Assembly: GCA_007570785.1 (NCBI GenBank)
Contig: ML660774.1
Span: 5,263,433 to 5,327,432 of the forward strand
DNA: 64,000 nucleotides
Reading direction: 5' to 3'
Source of the DNA: Antilocapra americana
Taxonomy: Eukaryota; Chordata; Mammalia; Artiodactyla; Antilocapridae
In this document: in pieces, positions 1 to 10,400 of the stretch
Position numbering within the stretch: position 1 is the first letter of the stretch
Layout of the letters: each line of letters opens with the position of its first letter
Notes under the pieces: generated by a model
The model's input: the letters and a program-made list of their open reading frames with translations, nothing else
Database searches by the model: none
What the model was told of the DNA's origin: nothing
Position numbers and translations under genes: made by a program

Positions 1-469
1 AATGAGACACAGTCATCTCAGGCTCCTCACTTCTTACCAGTAAAACTCCAAAGGAAATTTGGAAGACAATAAAGGTGTCATACATTGTGCCACGTTTGAT
101 AGAAAATTCTTAAGAGCATCTGCATATAATAGGTTCTTACTACATTGTTCCCCACATTTCAATAAATGCTGCGTCTTACTGAAAAAGAGGAAAATCAAAT
201 TGGCCTCTGCCTTTTCCTTTTATTTTTGTCTTTACTGCTACTTATGTTTCTAAGCTAAGTCCATTAAGTTCAGAGCTAAATTCACGTGGCTTGCTCTCAT
301 GACTCAAATGGTTAAACTATGTGCCATTACAGAACAGGTGGGCAGGAAAATAGACAAGCATACTTAATAAATATATTTTCAAAGTCAATTGTTTATTGGA
401 CATATTTTTTTTTAGATAAAGTCAGGATGACTGAATACAAGGCAAATATGTTATCCATGTGCTCACTCA
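1..469. other. Unique AT-rich non-genic DNA
   Basis: I see no gene, exon or recognisable repeat in this stretch. The longest open frame is about 64 codons and looks random. It is ordinary AT-rich mammalian intergenic or intronic sequence. Confidence 0.5.
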
Positions 470-625
470 TTCATTCAACAACCATTTCCTGAGTATCTTC
501 CACATGACAGCGCTTTGTGCTGGACCCTGTGGGGTTAAAAAGGAATAAAGCCCATGACTGATGCTCCAGGAGCTCTCCACTACTGGGAAAGGCCCTTAGC
601 AAAAGACAGGGCCATCGCTTATTAC
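470..625 (-). repeat. Ancient L2/MIR-type 3' end remnant
   Basis: The string of 'cattcattcaacaa' followed by a 'gagtatctt..gtgctggaccctg' pattern and 'gactgatgctccaggagctc' resembles the reverse complement of the conserved L2 3' region, which reads roughly 'cagtgcctggcac..tcaataaat..aatgaatg' on its sense strand. It is diverged, with no visible TSD. An old non-LTR remnant is likely; exact subfamily is not assignable by eye. Confidence 0.45.
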
Positions 626-836
626 ACACAGAAAATACCGAGGAAGAGCTTCTTAGAGAAGAAGGTATCATTAATTGGCACTTTCAGCTTTCATAAGTAG
701 ATGTGCCAGAGGGCTGAGAGTATAGGACAGTCCAGAGTAGGAAGTCGGCAAAGGGAAGAGAGGGGAGGACACTGCTGGAAAATGAGGAGATTTCCAGTGG
801 ATCTTATACTAAACTATAGCCATGTGATTCCTAATT

Positions 837-1047
837 TTTTTAAACTATGAAAAAGTGAAAGTGAAAGTCGCTCAGTCATGGCTGACTCTTTGCAACCCCA
901 TGGAACTCTCCAGGCCAGAATACTGGAATGGGTGGCCTATCCCTTCTCCAGGGGATCTTCCCAACCCAGGAATCAAACCAGGGTCTCCTACATTGCAGGT
1001 GGATTCTTTACCAGCTGAGCTACCAGGAAAGCCCTTTTTAACCTATG
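837..1047 (-). repeat. Bov-tA SINE (minus) with 13-bp TSD
   Basis: The body (about 850-1034) carries the BovB-derived 3' part read in antisense ('gtcgctcagtcatg', 'ggaactctccaggccag') and ends with the antisense of the tRNA-Glu-like head ('ttaccagctgagctaccagg'). The flanks are TTTTTAAACTATG at 837-849 and TTTTTAACCTATG at 1035-1047, matching at 12 of 13 positions, which is a clear target-site duplication. The element is a ruminant-specific, BovB-mobilised retroposon; the open frame running through it is not a gene. Confidence 0.93.
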
Positions 1048-1321
1048 CCTACAAGTTAATTCACAGACTGGATTCTGAAATAGCTAACAAACATTGTATC
1101 ATGAACAAAATTATCCTGTGTCACTAATTTGTGATAAATCTTGCTAGAGCCTACCTCAAATACCTTATATACTTATACCTCGAATATGCTATATACTATA
1201 TGTATACCTTAAATCAGGACATATACTACTTAATAAAAAGTTTATAGAAAACATGACAAATTTTACAAGGCACTCCAGGATAACTATTAATGATAAAGGA
1301 TGCATCTTTTAGTGTGGAATG

Positions 1322-1514
1322 ATGTGCTTGCTTAGTCGCTCAGTTGTGTCCGACTCTTAGCCCGCCAGGCTCCTCTGTCCACGGGATTCTCCAGGCAAGA
1401 ATACTGGAGTGGGTTGCCATGCCCTCCTCCAGGGGATATTCCTGACCAGGGATTGAACTGGGGTCTCCTGTACTGCAGGTTGATTCTTTACCATCTGAGC
1501 TACCAGGGAAGCCT
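1322..1514 (-). repeat. Bov-tA SINE (minus)
   Basis: It has antisense Bov-tA landmarks in order: 'cttagtcgctcagttgtg', 'cgccaggctcctctgtcc', 'gcaagaatactggagtgg' and the head 'taccatctgagctaccaggg'. The internal 'gcgaccccatggactgtag' segment is missing, so it carries a small deletion near 1360. I saw no convincing TSD. Confidence 0.92.
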
Positions 1515-2151
1515 GTCGAATAACGTAGCAGGTATGAAACCCATATATGGAGGTGACCCAAAATGTGAAAAGATGCCTCTCTGTTCCAAGTCCTTTATAG
1601 AACCAGGTCTTTTAGGTGGCTCAAGCAAAACCAAGTGAGCAGTTGGATTACGTTCCACAGCTGTGTTCCCACCGAAGGTCAGAGGTACTTGTAGGCTTGC
1701 TTTATGCAGTGGAGCACAAGCTAATGTTCCGGAAAAACAGGGTCCCGTTTAAAGGCTGGTTTGTCTGATCACCAGGTCACTCAGTGGCACCAAAAGGCAT
1801 GTGCCTTAAGAGAGGCCTCTCTTGCTTAAATGAAAGGTAATGAGCATATTTTCCACTACAAACAGTCATTTAATTTTACAACTTTGTCAATGATTTGTCA
1901 GAGTATTTGTGCTGTGGTTTCCCTTAATCCAACAACCAAGGGAAATGGGTCACTTACTTTTGCAAAGGGGGGGAGGGGACAGAAAACCTGATGAGAACAC
2001 TAGCACTACCTGACACTCCTGTGTGCAAGTCCAGTCCTGGTGATGTGGATTGTTCCAGATTAATTGCTTGCTACATGCTAAGTGATTTGTTTCCCTCAGT
2101 GACTAGCAGCCTCAGCCTCTGTTTCAAGGGACTCATCCCTTACTTGTTCTC
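1515..2151. other. Unique non-genic DNA between two SINEs
   Basis: There is no recognisable gene, exon or repeat here. A short G run at about 1968-1978 is the only low-complexity feature. Confidence 0.45.
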
Positions 2152-2384
2152 AGTTGAGACATGCGAAGTGTGTTAGTCGCTCAGTTGTGTCCGACTCTTG
2201 GGACCCCATCAACAGTAGCCCACCAGGCTCCTCTGTCCATGGGATTCTCCAAGCAAGAATACTGGAGTGGGTTGTCATTTCCTCCTCCAAGGGATCTTCC
2301 CAACCCAGGGATGGAAGCTGGGTCTCCTGCACTGCAGGCAGATTCTGTACTGTCTGAGCCACCAGGGGAAGCCCTAGTTGAGAC
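2152..2384 (-). repeat. Bov-tA SINE (minus) with 9-bp TSD
   Basis: An essentially full-length antisense Bov-tA runs from 'gtgttagtcgctcagttg' to 'gagccaccaggggaagccc'. AGTTGAGAC at 2152-2160 is repeated exactly at 2376-2384 and is the target-site duplication. Several overlapping open frames on both strands are shadows of the SINE. Confidence 0.94.
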
Positions 2385-4859
2385 CTAACGTCCTTCCTAT
2401 GCATTATTGACTTTCCTGATGTTTCAAAGGAGGAGCTGGGAGGTCAGGTGCATTGGCATTTATTCCCCTTCTCATCATCCTTTGGAGTCTGATCAGTGAG
2501 AGAGAATGCAGCCCAGGCAACTCCCCCATCTGAGTGCCCTGATCAGGCCTCTTCGGCCTCAGCTTGCTAGAGCAGGTGTAGTAAGTCCACAGAATACCTC
2601 CGAAGCCCAGTGGTGTTCACGAGCCTCGGTGGAGAGCCTCCTACCTGCCTGTCCAGTGCTCTCCTTCTGCATGCCTGAAAGCCCCCCTGTCAAAGGAGGA
2701 AGTGGCTGCGGCGGGGGGGAGGGGGGGACCGTCTGCTCCCCACGGGAGGGAGGCAGGAACAGCTGCCACCCAGGCGCTATGCTCCAGGCTGGAGCTTTAG
2801 GACAGAAGGAGAAAACTGACAGCCCCCAAACAACAGCCTCCCTCCTGGGAAGGCTCTGTGAAGCTTATTATGATGGACAAGCATCACCTTCAGGTGGGAA
2901 GTGGTTGGAGCCTCAGAGCAGGTGCTGGTGGCCCTGCCTCAGCGGAGGGGCAAGAGGCGTCCCCCCACACACCCCATCCCAGACCCCAGGGCATGGTCAG
3001 ACCCTTCATAATTGAAAATTGAGCTGGAGGGTCTGCCCACACTGGCTTCCTCCACCAGCTCTTTTCAGAGGCTTGCAAGGGCCAAGGGCCGAAGGCCTGC
3101 AATTCCAGGGAAGACAGGAGGGAATCTTGGCAACATTTTTTTCCCTCTGCTATCAGTGTGACAAGGGGGCCCCACGGGAAGGCGATGCCGCTAGCTCCGT
3201 AGCATTATCCGCCCCCCCCCCCCCCCCCCCACTCCCCCCCCCCCCCCCCCCCCCGCCCCGCACGACTGGCTGCGTTAACCCGGCAAAGTCACCCGCAGCA
3301 GACCGCCAGGGTTTGCAGTGAGCAGCCAGAGGTTTGCAAAACAGACAGTGCCGTCTTGCATTTCTCCTCCTCACTCGCTAGAGTTTTTATTGCAGCCGAG
3401 GGCACCGCGTGAGCAGGGGCCCCGTCCTGGCCCTCCCCCGACAACAACTCAGCGAGGCAAAATGCCTGATGGTCACGTAGCAAGCTGCCTGCTTTCCAGG
3501 GATTCATTTGGAGGAGAAAGCGTGCGCTGGAGTTTGGCACTGCACAACATCAGCTTTTCCTAAGGGCCTCAAACGATGGAACTTCTTTGTTAGGGAGGGG
3601 GAAAAAAAGGAAGAAAAGGCAAAGCCGGAAACTTAACACACTGGATTGAGGGCTGAGCTTCCTCAGGCTTGAGTTCGTTGCTCAAGACACCTGCCTGCTT
3701 TGTCCTGGCAGAGAGTGCAAGGGGCCGTATTAATGAGTTCTAGAGTCTTCTGTCTGCATCCAATTAGTGTGAATGTTCAGCATCACCTACTGAAAAACTT
3801 TGAATATCCTTTATCAGCGAGCTGGACTACAGACAGGCTCCAAGATTTATTACCATTTCTTAATTTTATGAGTTCTATTGTTTCCTAGCTTATTACCAGC
3901 ATTAGCTCTAATGAGGGTTGGGGGTGGGGGGAAGAGCTGAAAAGAAGAAACATTCATCCCAGCTCCCACCTGTTCTACCAGTAATTTAGCTCTTCTAACC
4001 CCTTTGGGATGGGTCCAAGCGTCTTTGCCATGTCTGTGTCTGTTCTCTCTGTGTATATGTGTCTGTGTGTGTATTCCCAGATAACAAGGCAGGAAAGAAC
4101 CAGGGTGGGGTGTTACCTGGATACCCTAGGAACGTTTTGAACACTTAATATGTTTTCTTGGGAACTGGACTACAAATAGTGATTTATGAATTAACTTTCC
4201 AGTTTCCTTCTGATCTTGTCAGGGATGCTAATTTTATGTTTGTGAGGTTGTCAGTCACATCTCCAGTGTACCTTCCTAACTGAAAAGTTTTCTTAAGAAA
4301 ATGAGAATGGTGAGAATGAAAGGAGGCTAGTAATCTGCTCCCACCACCTTGTTGTTGCTATTTTGTTTTTCCAAATGTGAAATACACGTGGCAGGAAGGA
4401 GACTGATCCACCCCCAGGGTGACTGTAGATTCTTCCCTCTAAGACTTGTTTGTGGTGCTCAGCATCGCTAGTGCCCCAGGAGGCCAGGGAGCCGGTCCAG
4501 TTGCTCAAGTATGATCGCTACTTCTTAACGCAAGGCGTGGCAGTGCGCTTGGTCCCTTAGCAACTTCGGGAACTCAGACTAGGGGACTGGATACACTAAT
4601 TCAAGTTCACGTATTCTTCTTGTCATTTCGACCACCAAACTTTGGCGAAACTCCATCCTAAAGGTTCAGGCTTTTCTAGGAGGCACTGTTAGTGTTTTCG
4701 AGGGCTAGTCTGTGTCTGATTCTGCACCTGATTACAAATGCAAGTATGTTTCCTCTGACCCAAGTCGGGTTAGATGCAGGTCGGTGGAATCCTCTGCTCT
4801 GAAAATGAGAGTGAAGGTGGAAGGAGAAGGCTCCTGGGCCCTTCTGCCAAGTTTCCAAG
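2385..4859. other. Upstream region, partly GC-rich, no gene recognised
   Basis: 2500-3560 is moderately GC-rich and holds open frames up to 169 codons (2506-3015, +). Their composition is biased, no domain is recognisable and there is no supporting exon structure, so I do not call them genes. 3560-4860 is ordinary sequence with a short GT-rich patch at 4028-4077. The region may carry distal regulatory DNA for the CpG island that follows. Confidence 0.45.
3212..3254. repeat. Double poly-C tract
   Basis: Nineteen C residues (3212-3230) are followed by ACT and then 21 C residues (3234-3254). The complementary G strand could form a G-quadruplex and the C strand an i-motif. Homopolymers of this length are often mis-sized in assemblies. 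Confidence 0.95.
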
Positions 4860-5288
4860 AACACGCCTGGGTGTCGCGGGACACTATTCCTCAGCAGCCC
4901 CTCGCCCCCCACCCCCAATACGCTAGGGCGCCCCAGGAGGAGCCACGCGCGCTCCTGTCCTCCCGGAGCGAACGCGTCCAGATTCGGCCACCGCCGGTCC
5001 CGGAACCAGAAGGTGCCCGCCGGTTCGCGGGGCCGAAGAGCCTGCGGTCTGCTCTGCTAAGGTCTCGGGCTGGCTGTTCCAAAACTCCGGAGCAGACTGA
5101 ACTTAAAGCTACCCCGGGAGTTTTCCTGCTAGGGTGGGCTGGGGCGGAGAAGCCCGGAGTTTCCCGGGGAACTTGAGTGAGAAGAAAGTGACACTGCCTA
5201 ATGCACAGCAGTAAACTTTTTTATTTCTTCCCAGAGCAAGCATCGTCTAGGCAGGGGTGGCCCTCGGTTGCTAATTTGAAGGGAGAAC

Positions 5289-5318
5289 AGGGAGGGAGAG
5301 AGAGAGAGAGAGCGCGCG
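5289..5318. repeat. (GA)n / GC-alternating short repeat
   Basis: A short GGGA/GA run leads into alternating GCGCGC within the CpG island. It may bind GAGA-type factors but that is not shown by the sequence alone. Confidence 0.75.
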
Positions 5319-6044
5319 AATGATTGCGGAGCGTGCAGCCCCGGGGACTCCAGAATCCGTGCCCGGACGACCGGGACGCGTTCGCTGCAAGTCTTGGAGC
5401 TGAAACCCCAGGGCAGACACTTGTTCTCCGGCAGAGCCGCGTCGGGGCTGCTGCTGAATCCTGAGTGTTTAGAAACTCAAGACTTTCCCTGTCCGAAGGT
5501 CATTTACACTTCTCAGCCTCGGACGAAAGGACACTCTGGAGGGGAAGGCGCGGGTCATTTTCAGAGGCTCTGTGAGGGACGGGCCGCCTACCGGCGGCGG
5601 GGGGCGGGGGGAATCCTTAATTACACCCTTCTGCCTCGAAATCTATCTTCCCGGCAGTGTCTTGCACTCCCACCTCCTCGGGTGACTCAGCTGACCTGAA
5701 ATGCCCACCCTACGGAAGATCAAGAAAAGTAGTTTTGGAAGGTTAGAGGTTTGATCACACAGAGAAGCGTTTCCACTTAGGTCCAAAGCAATTACCGCCC
5801 CCTCCCCCTGCTCCTCCGGGCCTCTTGGGGAGGAGAAGGACAGACACCCCCCCCCCCACGCGCGTACCCCGAGCAGTTTGCTGGCGCGTGTGAATTTCAG
5901 TGGGCGCTGTTTAAGTTCGTTAGTGTTTGCAAACAGCGGCGGGCAGACCCCTCGTCGGAGCCGCAGAGCCGGCCAGAGCCATCCATCAGCGTGAAGTGTT
6001 ATTCATGGATGACCCCTAAATCACGGCCGGAGTAGTAGATGCCC

Positions 6045-6053
6045 TGATTGGTC
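6045..6053 (-). promoter_or_regulatory. CCAAT box (inverted)
   Basis: TGATTGGTC is a strong NF-Y-type CCAAT box in inverse orientation. It lies about 220 bases upstream of a TATA-like box, which is somewhat further than the usual 60-100 bases before a start site. A second ATTGG occurs at 6300-6304. Confidence 0.45.
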
Positions 6054-6262
6054 GCAGCATGGGAGCCTCGGTGCTTTCCCGAACCCGACGCGGCCGGGAG
6101 GAGGGCGGGAGGAAGGGAGGGGCGGCGAACGTGGTTCAGTCCGGCAAATCCCATTTGACAGAAAAAGGCAGTAAACGGGGAATCTCTCTTTCCGAATAAA
6201 GGAGAAGGGGAAGAAATAAAGTACCTGTCATCCTGACTAGTCGCGGCGCGGAGGAGTCCGGG

Positions 6263-6272
6263 ATTATAAATG
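6263..6272 (+). promoter_or_regulatory. TATA-like box
   Basis: ATTATAAATG is the only TATA-like motif within the otherwise GC-rich core of the island. If functional, transcription on the + strand would start around 6290-6300. CpG-island promoters usually have dispersed starts, so this may be only one of several. Confidence 0.4.
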
Positions 6273-6376
6273 ATCGCGGCCGGTCCGGCTCGCCCCGCCA
6301 TTGGGCTCTCCCGCGAATCCGCACGGGGAAAGCGCCTGGTAGGCTCCTCGGTTCGGCTCTTGCACTCTCTCTCTGG

Positions 6377-6397
6377 CACGCACACACACACACACAC
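6377..6397. repeat. (CA)n microsatellite in predicted exon 1
   Basis: An alternating CA tract with one CG interruption lies close to the predicted transcription start. It is followed by ACACGTGTGCGCGC, which is alternating purine-pyrimidine and prone to form Z-DNA. Confidence 0.9.
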
Positions 6398-6843
6398 GGA
6401 CACGTGTGCGCGCCCGGGACCCGGGCGCTCTCGGCCCGGCGCGTCTCCCACGCCACCCCGTTCAGGTCCCGGGTGCCGCTGGCGGGCCCTGCGCCCGCCC
6501 GGGCCGCGGGCTCACCTCGCCCGCTCCTCCGTTCTCCGGCTCCCCCGGGGGGCCGAGGACCGAAAAACTCCGGCCCGGGCCTCGGCGGCCGAGGAGGAGG
6601 AGGCTGGAGGCGGCCGGCGGGAAGCGAGAGAGGGAGAGCGCGGGGGAGAAAAAGAAAGTGAACTCATTGGCGCTCCGCGCGCGCTGCCCTCCCCTCGCCG
6701 CGGCCCTCGCCCGCGCGGCCCGGCGGTGCGCAGGGAAGGAAGTTGTAACACTCGCCGAGCCCCCTCCCCGCGCCCCCCCGCCCCGCTCTCCGGCGGGGCC
6801 CCCTCCCCCGCGCCCGGCTCCTTTGAATTTGGCCAACTGCGGG

Positions 6844-6877
6844 GTGTGTGTGTGTGTGAGTGTGTGCGCGCGCGCGC
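6844..6877. repeat. (GT)n(GC)n alternating tract in predicted exon 1
   Basis: A GT run (6844-6858) is followed by AG, TGTGTG and then CGCGCGCGCGC. It is an alternating purine-pyrimidine tract with strong Z-DNA potential and is probably length-polymorphic. Confidence 0.9.
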
Positions 6878-6943
6878 TGCTCGGGTGGACGCGGCGGCGG
6901 CGGCTGCGGCCGGGCAGCGAGCGGGCGGCGCGGCGAGCCGAGC

Positions 6944-6952
6944 GCGGTAAGT
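6944..6952 (+). other. Candidate splice donor
   Basis: GCG|GTAAGT matches the vertebrate donor consensus at all six intronic positions and at the last exonic G. It sits 650 bases downstream of the TATA-like box in the right orientation and is the best candidate for the end of exon 1. No downstream exon is recognisable inside the window. Confidence 0.55.
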
Positions 6953-7440
6953 GCGGCGCCGCCGCCGGCGCGCCCTCCTTCCTTTCGGGGGTCCTAGTGC
7001 CCGGGCCGTGGCGCCCGAGCCGGAGGGAAGGCGGGCGGGAGGCCGGCCTGGCCGGCGGCGCGGATCCCCGAGCCGCGCCGGGTGGAGCCGCCAAGTTGGC
7101 CAGCCCCGGGGCCCCCGGAGCATCTCGGCGGCCGGCAGGCTCTCCCCGGGCTGGCCTCCCGGGTCCCAGCCTCCCCGTGCCCGCCCCTCCCCTCGCGCCT
7201 GACACCTCGGGCTGTCAGCTCAGGTGGGAACTTGGCGGGTTACCTCTCCTCGAGGATCTGGGCGCCGCGGCCCGCCCTCCCCCGCCCCCCCTCCCCAGAG
7301 CGGGGAGCCCGGGGCTGCCTGATTCCCCGGGAAAGGCGGCCGGGCCGGGGCGCCCGGTGGGGGTAGGGAGCCCAGCCCGCCCTGCTCTGGGCCGGGCGAG
7401 CCGCAGTTTCGTGGTGCGGCCCCGGGTCCTCTGTCTGAGT

Positions 7441-10400
7441 AGAAAGGAGTCTCGTAAGATCCTGTGGGGCTTCCAGCGAGTGGGGAGCCTGAGATTCACC
7501 TCCCTTCCGGGGAAGTGGGAAATTGGCTTCTCCAACTCTCGGGGAGCCAAGTTGGGAAGGAGTGGAGGCAGAAAGGGGCTGAGGTCGTGTGGAGAGTGGT
7601 GGGTCTAGACTGCAACTTGAGCTGTTTGAAACTCCGGATGAGGTTGCAGGCAAACAAGCAAATATCCCGAACCGGGCATTTAAACGAGCACAGATTTCTG
7701 AGTCTGCAACTCGGTCTCAAGACTATCGTGTTTTACAACAGAGTAGAATATTTTTACAACAGCTTCTACTGTCTTAGATGGAGGTGGTTCGTGTTCATCC
7801 GATCTCTGCTGAACACCTTATGCAGTTTGAATTCCATGACTGCCTCACCTTTAAGGTGGTTGCAGCGGTGACCTGCTACTAATTCTTATTGCGGAGGAAG
7901 GGTAAGGAGTAATTTTACCCTGTGATCCAGCAAATACCTTTTTGTTTACTGAAGTCATTGTAATTTAAATCTAGAGGAAAGTTTCCGGGGACTTTGGGTA
8001 AGTGCAGTGGAAGTGAAGAGCGAGCGCTGTCCAAATACTTTTACAGGGCCCCAGACAGCCGAGATACCGAACGGGACTGTCTCTTCATAATACTCTTATT
8101 TCTTATCTTCTGACAATGTATTTGTCAAACATTTGCAGGCTCTGGCAGAATCCACTGGGTGGTCTTTTCACTCGAAATAGAAATATGTTCAGGCATTACC
8201 TTCCCCTTCTGTTGTCAGAAGGAAAAGAAAAAAGACAGGGCTGGCATCTTTCGAGAGCTTGGAAGAGTATCGCAAAAGGTGGTATTGCAACCGAACAGAA
8301 CTTGGTGATTTGATTTCTTTCGTGAGTTTGTTTAAAATACCACGCACGCACACACACTTCCAGTTGCCTACCTGTAGAAGTACTTGTGGTCTTTTTAGTG
8401 TATTAGGAACAGAGTTTAGAATTAAGACTGTGTAATTAAAATTCATGATAGATTTTCATATTTCAGTTGAAAAAAGATTTCACAAATATGCCAACAGTCT
8501 TGCTTTGTGCATTCCTTAATACATTCTTAATCATCTAAAACTTCTAGCTTGTATTTCTTAGTTTATGAAATTCTTGAAAGAGCTTTGAAACTTTCGATTT
8601 GTGGTTCTAAATGCAGAGCAAATATTCTTGCTCTTAAGAGTGAGAGGTTCAGTTCATAATAAGACTTGCTAATCCTACTTTAAAATGTCACGCATTCACT
8701 AATTATTCCTAAATTCTTTAAGGGGGTGGGGTTATAATGAGTTAGTTATTCTATTGTGTATTTCAGGATTATGTGTATTTCTCTTTCCTGTTGCATTTTT
8801 CTTAACAATCTTTTCTCTTTCCTTACATGAATTTTAGTATTCCTCTTACTCCAAGGTACTATTTTTTGTTAGGAGTAAGTATTTTTCATTTTTAAAGACC
8901 ATATTGTGAGTGAAAGTAGTTTCTTTGAGTAAGACAAATTTATTATACACATACTATACAATTTTATGAAAAATGGACTTATATACTAACAACTATAGCA
9001 GTGCTTATATATTTGGAAGATCTGTTAGCATCCTGTGCCAAGAACATCAGTGTTAGCAACCCATAGATGGTGAACATCCACCCTAATGAGGGCTGCTTGG
9101 TTATCTGAGATAACCCACGAATTTATAGTAGAATTCTGACTACTTATTTTTGAAATTGAATCATTTTGCATGAGTGTGTTTATTTTCTAGAAAGACATGT
9201 TTTAGGTAAATTATAGAGGCTTTTCTTACTGTGATCTTGGAGGCGTGTCATGAGTCTGTTGGGTTAGAAAAGAGAGCCTGCTTTATTAGGCTGAAGACAA
9301 AGAAAGATAAGGATGCTTACCTCTGAAAAGATGAAAGCACTTAAAGAGAGTGAAAAGTTGTACATTTATTTGGGAAGAGAACCTAGCTAAACAATAATAA
9401 TCCAGTTAGCAAGTTCAAGCTGGTTCTTCTTATCTTTGCTTCTGGGAGCCAAGAGTAATTATTCTCTTTGTAAAAGAGTCGAACAAATATGAATCCAGAC
9501 GGAAGTGTGTGCCTATCATTGTGAGTTGAATGAGCTCTCAGAAATACCTGATCAACTTTCAGCTGGATGTACAAGAAATTATATTTTTGCAGTAGCTGTG
9601 AAAGTGTGCTTGTAAATGCTGAAGTTTATCCTTTTAATGATGGTACTGGTAAATCAGTCCTGAGGATGATCAAAGTCTGCTAGAAAACCACTAGAAAGAC
9701 AACCTTATTAGTTTACTAATATGGTTATAGAAATATATTTACCTCCTTTCTGTTAAGCTTTATTTTTCACTTAAAAAGACCTGATCTCTGGGTGGCTGAG
9801 GAATGTCATCCAGGTATTACACTTAGAGGAGTCAGTGTCTTCCGCAGCATTAATGAATCATCTGCCCTTTTCTTGAAGATGTGCTATAGAAATCTGTTAA
9901 GCATGTTCAGTTATGCATTACTTATCTACCAGTATTTTGATAGTCAAATGTCCACTTTGACTCTTAGGACAACACACTCAGATGGAGAATAGCAGGAAAG
10001 ATTACAGTAATTTGCTATCAAACTTTTACTCTCATCTGCAACCAATTATACATCCCTTTGAATTTTCCATTAAAGTTATATTTGTTCTATAAAGTGGGAT
10101 GAGAGTGGAGAAGAATTTAACATGCATTCAGAATAAAGAAGTGCACTGCAAAGCTAGTATAATAATACCATGCTACTGAAAAGTTTCAGCAACTGAGTCT
10201 TAGAAATTATCTCATGGAAGCTTCTTTGAGGACACGTTCAGAACCTGATTTTGGCGATACCAGCTGTTTTAAGAGTCCTGATGGAACTTTTGTGAGTAAC
10301 AAAAGAAAAAAAATTCTTACTTTCAAAACTGATTAATTGTTGTGTCTTATAAAACCTGATTTATTTCATACTTTTTTATACCAAGCATTACCATTATGAA

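Larger units (their letters stand above)
6295..6946 (+). other. Predicted noncoding first exon (5' UTR) of an unidentified gene
   Basis: The stretch between the TATA-like box and the splice donor at 6946/6947 is CpG-dense and contains no open frame with recognisable protein similarity. Open frames that cross it, such as the 400-codon frame from 6406, read straight through the donor and consist of Pro/Arg/Gly/Ala-rich GC-driven sequence. I therefore read the exon as 5' untranslated. The sequence includes a CA tract near its 5' end and a GT/GC tract near its 3' end. I could not recognise the gene. Strand and exon limits rest on the promoter motifs and donor only; an antisense or divergent transcript cannot be excluded. 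Confidence 0.45.
4860..7440. promoter_or_regulatory. CpG island (promoter region)
   Basis: CpG dinucleotides are dense from about 4.86 kb, with a lull at 5.46-5.8 kb and the densest part at 5.93-7.42 kb. Everything outside this block is CpG-poor, as expected for methylated mammalian DNA, so the block is a clear unmethylated-type island. Its length (about 2.5 kb) and the absence of young repeats around it fit the promoter of a developmental or housekeeping gene. Boundaries were judged by eye, not computed. Confidence 0.9.

Noticed and set aside
2506..3015. 169-codon + frame upstream of the island
   Set aside because: Biased composition, no domain, no promoter or splice context; consistent with chance in moderately GC-rich DNA.
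4712..5176. 154-codon + frame at the start of the CpG island
   Set aside because: No recognisable domain; open only because of local GC content and overlapped by an opposite-strand frame.
6406..7608. 400-codon + frame in the CpG island, with overlapping 226-codon (+) and 247-codon (-) frames
   Set aside because: GC-rich DNA contains few stop codons. The frames overlap on both strands, are dominated by Pro/Arg/Gly/Ala, cross the likely splice donor at 6946 and show no recognisable domain.
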